From: Eukaryota sp. TZLM1-RC
Taxonomy: Eukaryota > Metamonada: BaSk clade
Direction: 5' to 3'
DNA length: 64,000 bases
NCBI GenBank assembly: GCA_040285825.1
Contig: JAUPSS010000004.1
Coordinates: 3,541,658-3,605,657 of the forward strand
The notes below the pieces were generated by a model. The model worked only from the letters and a program-made list of their open reading frames with translations. It did not search any database and was not told the DNA's origin. The position numbers and the translations under genes are program-made. Of the stretch, positions 1-7,101 are shown piece after piece (position 1 is the stretch's first letter; every line of letters begins with the position of its first letter).

Positions 1-509
1 TTTTTAAATTAAATTAACCAATCAAAACCTTTTGTTAGTGAATTAATTGAAATACTGTTAACCTAATGTTGAATAATATGCAACCACACATTTATTTTCA
101 GACATGATGTAGAAGAAGAAACAACTCAATAGACATATTTCATTTCATTTACAGAATAGAATTCAATGCTGCTTATTTAGTATTCGTTATTTGATTTTCC
201 ATTTCGTAGGTCTCTAATATATTACATGGTATGGTAGTCAAACCCATTACCAACATTAACACTAAATAAATCTCAATTTGAAGCCAGACTGTATATAGAA
301 ACTCTAATCTTTGTGGTAATCATTGGCTATCTCATTTATGCATGAATTGTAAAGTGGTACCAATTTGAGGGCAAAGTCAATGAGTACAACAGTCAGTATG
401 ATTCCCTAACCGCCGGTGTTATTCAAAGATCGAATAGTAGAAATTGATGTAATAAATAAATTTAAATTTATCTAATTAGTACATTGTTGTTCTTGCAACC
501 TGTTTTGCG
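1..509. other. Non-coding DNA outside the inverted repeat
   Basis: No open frame longer than background, no RNA gene and no repeat was recognised here. The sequence loses its match to the right arm at about 505-515, so this is taken as single-copy flank of the left arm. Confidence 0.5.
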
Positions 510-761
510 TGGTGTTAACGAAAAATTCTTTTGAAGAGGAGGAATGTGTAAATCTTAATATGACTACTCACTGCAAATTAATGATAGCGATTTTGTTTGT
601 TAAAGAAGACCAGCAACGTTTGCATCAGTAATCCTCTTTTAATGGAATTACCACTAGTAATTATTGTTTTTAGCTAAGCACCAAATTCTAAGATAATGAT
701 TTTAAAATTTAAAGAATGACCCTCATCATAAGCAACATTTATTCAAAACAATGAAAGCAAC

Positions 762-999
762 CTACTCTCTTCTACCCTGTTGTTGCTGAGGCTGTTCAAG
801 CTGACCCTTGCGTTGTTGTTGACCAGGACGAATCTGTTCACCTTGTTGCGGACCTTGACCGGGCTGTTGGGGTTGTTGGCGTTGTCCCGGTTGCTCGCCC
901 ATTTGACCAGGTTGCTGGGGTTGTTGGGGCTGTTTTTGCTGTTGTTGTTCAGGCTCTGAGATTAGCATTCGGTTCTTGCATACGTTGTGGTTGTTGCAT
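762..999 (-). CDS. Gln/Pro-rich protein, two exons (left copy)
   Basis: Function not recognised. On the minus strand a 16-base first exon (ATG at 999-997, through 984) joins a 194-base second exon (955-762) across a 28-nt intron at 983-956. The intron starts GTATGC and ends GCTAATCTCAG. The splice extends the same Gln/Pro/Gly-rich frame without a break: 69 residues with runs such as QQPGQ and a basic-acidic end RKGQ...GRRE. No globular domain is visible. An AATAAA lies just after the stop. A more upstream in-frame ATG near 1032 and a possible earlier exon around 1050-1180 (frame containing EQSVQQFLLGSIESKYKR) could lengthen it. The right-arm copy keeps the same splice and frame, which supports a real gene. 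Confidence 0.55.
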
Positions 1000-1288
1000 T
1001 GGAATAAATGACCTTTCGGAGAGCACCATCAAGTTGAATGTTTACTTACAGTGTCTGTAGATGGACATTGCAGTACTCTTTCTCATTCGTTTATACTTTG
1101 ATTCAATGCTGCCAAGTAGAAACTGTTGGACCGATTGTTCAGCATTAGCAAAGAGAATGACAAATCTCCATAATGTTTTGAGATTAAAGGTGAAATAAAC
1201 AAATATTAAGATCTATTCTTTACCATACAAAATCAATAAAGATTAAGAAAAAACAATATTAAATAAATTTATTACACATTTAGCACAA

Positions 1289-1786
1289 TTAATCAAAAAT
1301 ATTCTTATAATCAGAAAGAAAACCTTGTAAATCATTTGGAGAAACGTGCGAATTCCAATCAAGAAGTTTAATAAACTCAACTTCCATAGCATTAAGATTT
1401 TCAAGGGAATAAAATGAATAACCAATAATTCTCCAGCTAGGATTTTGAAAGGTAGAATCTTCGCAAAACTTGGCAGCAAGCATAAATGCAACAAGGAAAC
1501 ACCGATGGGCATTAGTGGAAGAATAGCGAAGCTGAGGATACTTTGCTTGTATCTTTGAAAGATAGTAGAGAGCAACAAAGGCACGTTCCAAAGAGGCTTC
1601 TGATTTAGAAACTATTCTTCTAATCCAAACAGGAAAACTGACGGTAGGTTCAGAGCCAAATGATGAGTCACAAGTATAATCTTCCACATCCAAAAGTTGC
1701 TCAAGTAAGGCAGAACACGTGTAGACAACAGAGAGGAGGGATTCATCGGAAAGAGAAACAGGAGAGGTAGCAGTGATACCAGGCAT
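1289..1786 (-). CDS. Cyclin (PHO80/Pcl-like), intact left copy
   Basis: A 165-residue protein starting at ATG 1786; the frame continues upstream only by non-ATG codons. It has the compact one-box layout of PHO80/Pcl-type cyclins. A Ser/Asp-rich N-terminus is followed by the helical core: FPVWIRRIVSKSEAS, the ALYYLSKIQ helix, then NAHRCFLVAFMLAAKFCED, which matches the conserved 'hRll..allvA.Kf.eD' stretch of this family, and finally LNAMEVEFIKLLDWN. Such cyclins bind and activate a cyclin-dependent kinase; the partner cannot be inferred here. An AATAAA follows the stop. It is next to the histone genes but transcribed independently. The right-arm copy carries a nonsense change, so this is probably the working gene. 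Confidence 0.8.
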   Translation of the reverse strand: MPGITATSPVSLSDESLLSVVYTCSALLEQLLDVEDYTCDSSFGSEPTVSFPVWIRRIVSKSEASLERAFVALYYLSKIQAKYPQLRYSSTNAHRCFLVAFMLAAKFCEDSTFQNPSWRIIGYSFYSLENLNAMEVEFIKLLDWNSHVSPNDLQGFLSDYKNIFD

Positions 1787-2070
1787 CAATGATCAGTGGA
1801 GAGAAACATCTGGCATGAAGAATCATCTCCATTAGCATTAGTAGTAGAGGACAAGACTAGAGTGATCAGATGTTTGTCATTGACAATCATTCCTCATGAA
1901 AAAAACCTTGCCTTCAATTAATGGATGCAACCAGTGTACAATGGCTTGACCTATCTTTTGTGTTGAGCTTTCCTTTTTTAAATTAGAGATGATCAAAAAA
2001 CCTCGATGTTGTAAATAGAACCTATAATTTTTTTCATCGACACAATTTTAAAACAGATTTTATTGAAACG

Positions 2071-2086
2071 AGTGTTGATAAACACC
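2071..2086 (-). terminator. Histone 3' stem-loop of H3 (left)
   Basis: On the minus strand GGTGTTTATCAACACT forms a 6-bp stem with a 4-nt loop, 16 bases past the H3 stop. It is followed at once by CAATAAAA. The size and stem geometry are those of replication-dependent histone mRNA hairpins bound by SLBP. The H3 version differs from the other three genes by one loop base (A for T). Confidence 0.85.
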
Positions 2087-2101
2087 TCTAATAACCGCAA
2101 A

Positions 2102-2509
2102 CTAAAAATCAGAACGAATTCTCTTAGCCAAGGCCATATCCTTGGGCATAATGGTAACACGTTTAGCATGAATAGCACAGAGATTGGTATCTTCAAACAA
2201 ACCAACAAGGTAAGCTTCAGCAGCTTCTTGAAGTGCAGAGATACCAGATGCTTGGAACCTCAACTCACCCTTAAACTCTTGGGCAATTTCTCTAACCAAA
2301 CGTTGGAAGGGTAGCTTACGGATTAATAGCTCAGTAGACTTTTGGTACTTTCTGATTTCACGGAGAGCAACGGTACCAGGACGATAACGATGGGGTTTCT
2401 TGATACCACCAGTAGCCGGAGCAGCTTTGCGAGCAGCCTTGGTAGCCAAATGCTTTCTTGGAGTCTTGGTGGAGGTAGTCTTGCGAGAGGTTTGCTTAGT
2501 ACGGGCCAT
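2102..2509 (-). CDS. Histone H3 (left copy)
   Basis: A 135-residue core histone of the (H3-H4)2 tetramer, single exon, ATG at 2509. The histone fold is nearly canonical: [39 protein letters not shown] and [19 protein letters not shown]. The tail keeps K4, K9, K14, K18, K23, K27 and K36, but position 7 is Ser, 10 is Thr rather than Ser, 12-13 are Ser-Thr rather than Gly-Gly, and 28 is Ala rather than Ser. The C-terminus ends RSDF instead of RGERA. It has no intron and ends in a histone hairpin, as expected of a replication-dependent gene. The protein is identical to the right-arm copy at 30484-30891. Confidence 0.98.
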   Translation of the reverse strand: MARTKQTSRKTTSTKTPRKHLATKAARKAAPATGGIKKPHRYRPGTVALREIRKYQKSTELLIRKLPFQRLVREIAQEFKGELRFQASGISALQEAAEAYLVGLFEDTNLCAIHAKRVTIMPKDMALAKRIRSDF

Positions 2510-2572
2510 TAGTGTAGATCAGGATTATGTCATTCTGCATTGTAATTGAGCAGAAAATCAGAGCAGGGAAAA

Positions 2573-2592
2573 TGTCTTGCAAGAATCAATTG
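2573..2592 (-). promoter_or_regulatory. Putative histone promoter element, H3
   Basis: On the minus strand CAATTGATTCTTGCAAGACA lies 64-83 bp upstream of the H3 ATG. It aligns with the element at the same distance before H4 and with the shared H2A/H2B region, centred on CTTG. The function is inferred from its recurrence and position. Confidence 0.45.
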
Positions 2593-2859
2593 TCATTTGC
2601 TTTTGTTGGTTAGTTTTTGGTGGTTTGGTTGTGTAGACGTACGGCTTTGTTGTCACTCTTCAATAAACGTGCACTAAATTCTTTTCCTATATGGAACTAT
2701 TGAAATATTCAATGTGGGTTCTGTTTAGGAACAACAGGTTTAGCAAATCCCAATTTGATTGAACAATTGCCATTTGTAATTTCTCCAAAACTTCAATCCA
2801 GATGAAAACATCAATAAAACATTTTAAATTAAAACACACAATAAAAAACAAATTTATCC

Positions 2860-2875
2860 AGTGTTGAAAAACACC
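2860..2875 (-). terminator. Histone 3' stem-loop of H2B (left)
   Basis: GGTGTTTTTCAACACT on the minus strand, 16 bases after the H2B stop. It is a 6-bp stem with loop TTTC, followed within a few bases by GGATAAAT. Confidence 0.85.
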
Positions 2876-2891
2876 ACCAAATACCACAAAT

Positions 2892-3326
2892 CTACTCACC
2901 TTCACCAGCAGAGGTAAACTTGGTAACAGCCTTGGTACCTTCAGAAACAGCATGCTTGGAGAGTTCACCAGGTAGCAATAATCTAACAGCAGTCTGAATC
3001 TCACGAGAAGAAAGGGTATTCCTCTTGTTGACACGAGCAAGACGAGAAGCTTCAGTGGCGATACGTTCAAAGATGTCATTGACAAAAGAGTTCATGATTC
3101 CCATGGCCTTGGTGGAGATACCAGTATCAGGATGGACTTGGCGAAGGACACGGTAGATGTAAGTAGCCCATGTCTCCTTGCGGGCCTTCTTGCGCTTGGG
3201 GGCAGCAGCGGCAGCACCTCCTTCAGCAACAGCTTTGCTTACAGCTTTGGCAGGGGCCTTTGATGGGGCTTTGGAGGGAACTCCCTTGATGGATTTGGTA
3301 GACTTTACAGACTTTTTTCCAGGCAT
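2892..3326 (-). CDS. Histone H2B (left copy)
   Basis: A 144-residue core histone that pairs with H2A. The Lys/Ala/Pro-rich N-terminal tail (about residues 1-50) contains short repeats ([11 protein letters not shown]) and an AAAAA run. The histone fold begins near [19 protein letters not shown], followed by [19 protein letters not shown] and the C-terminal helix with [17 protein letters not shown]. The Lys in EGTKAV corresponds to the ubiquitinated Lys of other eukaryotes. The end AGEGE adds acidic residues beyond the usual end. It is divergently transcribed from H2A across 149 bp. The right copy differs by one residue (Ala to Val in the tail). Confidence 0.98.
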   Translation of the reverse strand: MPGKKSVKSTKSIKGVPSKAPSKAPAKAVSKAVAEGGAAAAAPKRKKARKETWATYIYRVLRQVHPDTGISTKAMGIMNSFVNDIFERIATEASRLARVNKRNTLSSREIQTAVRLLLPGELSKHAVSEGTKAVTKFTSAGEGE

Positions 3327-3400
3327 GAGATTGAGAAAAATGGTGCTGGAGATTCAGCTTTTGCCACAAAAACAAGCTGATTCAATGGTTTGCCACAAAC

Positions 3401-3418
3401 GACAATCTTGCAACAATC
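3401..3418. promoter_or_regulatory. Putative shared H2A/H2B promoter element
   Basis: GACAATCTTGCAACAATC in the 149-bp divergent region, 58-75 bp before the H2A ATG and 75-92 bp before the H2B ATG. It resembles the H3 and H4 elements around ACAATCTTGC. Two TTGCCACAAA words (about 3360-3400) also flank it and are kept in the right arm. Confidence 0.4.
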
Positions 3419-3475
3419 AAAATTGTCGTGTTGAAATTGAAATTCTATTTTCTTTTCCTCATTAATTTATCTCTC

Positions 3476-3859
3476 ATGGCTGAAGAAACTGGTGCTCGTA
3501 CTCTCTCCTTCAAAGCTGGACTCCAATTCCCTGTAGGTCGTATCCGTCGTTACCTCCGTGAAGGTCGCTATGCTGAACGTATTGCAGCTGGCGCTCCCGT
3601 TTATATGGCTGCTGTCCTTGAATACCTCACTGCTGAGGTCCTTGAATTGTCTGGTAACGCTGCTAGAGATAACAAGAAGACCCGTATCGTCCCTAGACAC
3701 ATTCTCTTGGCTATCCGCAATGATGAAGAACTCAGTAAGCTGTTGTCTCATATCATGATTCCTTCTGGTGGTGTTCTTCCTCATATTCATTCCGATCTCC
3801 TTCCCAAGGGGTCCAAGGCTCGTGTTGAAGCCGAAGAACAAGCTTCCCAGGAAATCTAG
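3476..3859 (+). CDS. Histone H2A with H2A.X-type C-terminus (left copy)
   Basis: A 127-residue H2A. The fold is clear: [57 protein letters not shown] and [13 protein letters not shown]. The last four residues are SQEI, matching the SQ(E/D)-hydrophobic motif that is phosphorylated after DNA breaks in H2A.X. The N-terminal tail before the fold ([13 protein letters not shown]) is unusually short of Lys and Arg compared with canonical H2A tails. I start at ATG 3476, which gives the normal H2A length; the upstream extension of the frame has no ATG. It is the only H2A type in the window and is identical in both arms, so the main H2A here seems to double as H2A.X. Confidence 0.97.
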   Translation: MAEETGARTLSFKAGLQFPVGRIRRYLREGRYAERIAAGAPVYMAAVLEYLTAEVLELSGNAARDNKKTRIVPRHILLAIRNDEELSKLLSHIMIPSGGVLPHIHSDLLPKGSKARVEAEEQASQEI

Positions 3860-3871
3860 GTTGTTTTGTAT

Positions 3872-3887
3872 GGTGTTTTTCAACACT
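3872..3887 (+). terminator. Histone 3' stem-loop of H2A (left)
   Basis: GGTGTTTTTCAACACT, 13 bases after the stop, with AATAAA starting about 9 bases further on (GGGTAATAAATG). Confidence 0.88.
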
Positions 3888-4259
3888 TTTTGGGTAATAA
3901 ATGTGATCTTCTTATTTAAATAAAAATTTCTTTTTATTTTTCTTAAAGAACCAAAAACTGCAAATATTGAATCCTAGAATCAAAGTAATTGAGCTGTGGA
4001 GTTAGTTAATGTATGCAAAATCTGTAAATGAGGACGCTTGCCATGTACAAGAAGCAAAACGTCCAGAAGATGGTTAATTGACCAACACTTTATGGCTTTA
4101 ACTCTTACAAGGTCTTGGCAAGTACAATTCCAGCAATTGTCTTATAAATGATGAAAATGTTAGTCAACGATTCCAAATTAAATCATCAGATTCAAACAAA
4201 TTATAGAAAATTATAAGCTAATTTAAAACAACAAATAAATCAAATTTAAAATCTTTATT

Positions 4260-4275
4260 AGTGTTGAAAAACACC
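4260..4275 (-). terminator. Histone 3' stem-loop of H4 (left)
   Basis: GGTGTTTTTCAACACT on the minus strand, 15 bases after the H4 stop, followed immediately by AATAAAGAT. Confidence 0.87.
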
Positions 4276-4289
4276 CCAAAAACAAAAAC

Positions 4290-4601
4290 CTAAACACCAA
4301 AACCATACAAAACACGTCCATGACGTTTCAAAGCATAGACAACATCCATGGCAGTTACAGTCTTCCTTCTGGCATGTTCACAATAAGTAACAGAGTCACG
4401 GATCACGTTTTCGAGGAAAGTACGGAGAACAGTACGGGTTTCATCATAGATAAGTGCAGAGATACGCTTGACACCACCACGACGAGCAAGACGACGAATA
4501 GCAGGCTTGGTAATACCTTGGATGTTTTCGCGAAGAACCTTTCTATGGCGCTTGGCACCACCTTTACCTAAACCTTTTCCACCTTTTCCACGGCCAGCCA
4601 T
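4290..4601 (-). CDS. Histone H4 (left copy)
   Basis: A 103-residue H4, ATG at 4601; an in-frame upstream stretch has no suitable ATG. The tail [19 protein letters not shown] is canonical, with K5, K8, K12, K16 and K20 all present, but position 1 is Ala rather than Ser. The fold has [40 protein letters not shown] and the end LYGFGV. Compared with the almost invariant animal and plant H4 it has unusual changes ([26 protein letters not shown]). The gene has no intron and ends in a histone hairpin. The protein is identical to the right-arm copy. Confidence 0.98.
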   Translation of the reverse strand: MAGRGKGGKGLGKGGAKRHRKVLRENIQGITKPAIRRLARRGGVKRISALIYDETRTVLRTFLENVIRDSVTYCEHARRKTVTAMDVVYALKRHGRVLYGFGV

Positions 4602-4669
4602 TGAGATCGATGAAGATAAGAATACAAGATTTGAAAGGAGTTTGGGAATTTGAGTTTGATTTTGCAAAT

Positions 4670-4689
4670 TGTCTCGCCAAGATTAATTG
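4670..4689 (-). promoter_or_regulatory. Putative histone promoter element, H4
   Basis: CAATTAATCTTGGCGAGACA on the minus strand, 69-88 bp before the H4 ATG. It matches the H3 element (CAATT-AT-CTTG-AGACA). The adjoining ATTTGCAA resembles the octamer of animal histone promoters, but that link is only suggestive. Confidence 0.45.
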
Positions 4690-4759
4690 TTGTTTGTCAA
4701 CAGTAATTCTTGATTTGTGAGTGGAGAACATTTCTTGCTTGATTGCTGCGCTTGGAATC

Positions 4760-7090
4760 ATATTTAACAATGATCAGGAGTTCCACAAATTCGTGGATAA
4801 TTTTACACTACAACATTGTTTTTTACTAACAAGGCAGCAATGTTGCTTCAATCCTCAATACTAAATCGTCCACCATCATGCAGGTCCTACATATTTATTA
4901 AGGGAGATGTACAAGAGGATCATTTGTCTCATTTGATCAAGTCTTGTAATCAGTGTTTGAAATCACCAGCGTTTCAACACTTTCACCCAGCGAAACATCA
5001 GGTGCACCAGCTGCATCAGGTGCTCTAGGTTGTACCCGGTGCTAAACCAGGTGAAATTCAATGCCACCTCTTAATTCTTCCTGAATAAATCCTTGCTATT
5101 TTATAAACTTGGAAATGGCTGTGGGTGTCCACAAACAATAGTAAAACATGTATAACAAATAATTGGTAATAAAACATTATGTTGGAAAGAATTTGTTATG
5201 TTAGGGTGATTGAAGATGTGTGTCAAGAATCACCAACCAGGTGGTTCAATTTATCACCAAGCAAAACACCTGGTGGCATCCAGTGGTTGAAAGTTTAAAC
5301 ACTGCTTGTAATGATACATAAATAGAAGCTCAAGTTGTTTAATGTGATTTTCTTATTACTGTTCTGTTCTGTTCTTTTTATTATTTTATTTTGTAGTTAA
5401 GGGTATAGTTCAGAGTTTCGCATATTGAGTTGAAAATATCTTTTCATAAGCGTTACATCCATTTATTTCAATAGAATAGTCCATGATACAAATAATTCAT
5501 TATGAAATTGAACAAACTTATTTTTTGTCACAAAAACCAAGAATATGAGTATCCAAAAATCCAAAATCTCCTATGCAATCTATTCAAGAAAAGTCTTGCT
5601 TTGAAATAGATAAAGTTCAAGATGTGTCTACATTTTCCATAACTTGTATATATCTTTGTATCAGTAGTTGGGGATCTTGTATAATTGGAATTTTGTTTTG
5701 ATGAACTTAGTCTTTATGAATCAACTTTATTTATTACGAGACCAACTTTTTCATCTATCAAGAAACTTCAATAAATTTGTTTCTAAACCGAGAGCGTACT
5801 GTAGGTGTGCATGTGATGTAAGATTTTAGCAGCATGCTCAAGCTCTTGAATCTAATACAACACTTTCCAGCGTGACCCATAATTACATTTTCTGTGAGCA
5901 TTAAACTAGACAAGCTATTTGAACCAATCTCCAAACAAAGTATCTATTTTCTATTCAGAGCATTTTCTAAATTGCATTGTGCCTGACTAAATTTTGTTTG
6001 AGTACTTGCCATAAATAACAAAAAATCAGTTAATCAAACTGTAAAAATTATGGAAGCAGGTGCGCTAAACTTCAATCTGTATCGGTTGCTGAGTGATATC
6101 AAATTAAAATAATTTATTTAAAATATTTTAATTATTTAAAACTTCAATTTCAACAGTGTCTGTCCAATACACATGAAATTGAAGATTTTTTCCCCACTTA
6201 GTGCAGTACAATTTTGTTATCAGCGTTGCAGCTCAATTGTGTTTTGACATGAATAATTTTTCAGGACATAACTTGACTAGTTAATAGTATTATTATTCAA
6301 TGGCAACTTTTCTATATCTGGGAACACAATACATGTGATACCTAAGAGAAGTGAGAACTCTTCCAGATCTATTCTCTGTGGTGATAAAGATCTCCAAACT
6401 TTTTTTCCAATGGCCAATGTGAAATAACACTAATTGGCGTACACTGTTTAGTGGTACCTTTGAATCTTCTTGAGCAAACCTTTTACTACTTGAAGATCTC
6501 CCTCATTCCGTAATGTTGATGAATTTAAGAAATAACAATGATTCAATTTGATTTGAAATGATCGGTAATTATTGACATAATAAAAAGAGTGATTAAAAAT
6601 TTAAAAAGGAGAAAAATAGAATTAACAATTTTATTTTAAATTTCTTCATACAAGTCTTTTTGTAATTTGAAGACGCAATGTAAAGATTGTATTATTAGAT
6701 GACCTACTTGTCTTACATGTTGGGCTTGTATAAATGTGAGCAGATTTTGAAATGTGCCATTCTCCTCATCATCTAAATAAATGAGTTTTAATATTTGTTC
6801 TTGTATTTGTGCCATTTGTCCATTTTGTGGTATCTACCCATTATTTTATTTTAAACCATTTGATATTTCTCTATATGGAAGTTTTGGTTTAATTGTAAAT
6901 GAATGTTCCTTTTTCCATGGTGTGTCAGGACTTTGAATATACTCTATATGAAACTAACTGCAAAAACAGATTCATATTTCCAGTCTTCAATATTACATCT
7001 AAGGGGATGGATATGTAAGAAAGTGGAAAGAATGGTGTTGTTTTTGTTATAATTCAAAAGTTTAATTTAAAAGAACAAAATTCATTTGTT
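4760..7090. other. Long non-coding stretch of the left arm
   Basis: No convincing gene. 4990-5060 and 5230-5275 carry a cluster of CAGGTG/CACCTG hexamers. Short frames at about 4840-5028 exist in both arms, but the two arm differences I can see there both change residues. The stretch 5440-7040 is retained in the right arm (22505-24100) with few changes and small indels; no RNA gene was recognised in it. Confidence 0.5.
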
Positions 7091-7101
7091 TAGTTTAGGA
7101 G

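Larger units (their letters stand above)
510..7040. repeat. Left arm of a large inverted repeat carrying histone genes
   Basis: This 6.5-kb arm reappears as its reverse complement at about 22505-42530, in the same order: Gln-rich gene, cyclin, H3, H2B, H2A, H4, then non-coding DNA. The match is near-identical in coding parts and still obvious in non-coding parts; for example 6945-7040 matches the complement of about 22505-22600. The left arm lacks all the retroelement insertions found in the right arm, so it looks like the ancestral layout. Boundaries were placed by eye and may be off by some tens of bases. Confidence 0.9.

Noticed and set aside
3178-3465. Frames opposite H2B, H2A and H4
   Set aside because: They are antisense shadows of strongly conserved histone codons.
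4841-5028. Short frame present in both arms (NRPPSCRSYIFIKGDVQEDH)
   Set aside because: The two arm differences I can see both change residues; there is no domain and no sign of selection for a protein.
5180-5300. Frame beginning LERICYVR seen in both arms
   Set aside because: The left version stops early and the right extends into low-complexity residues; not conserved as a protein.
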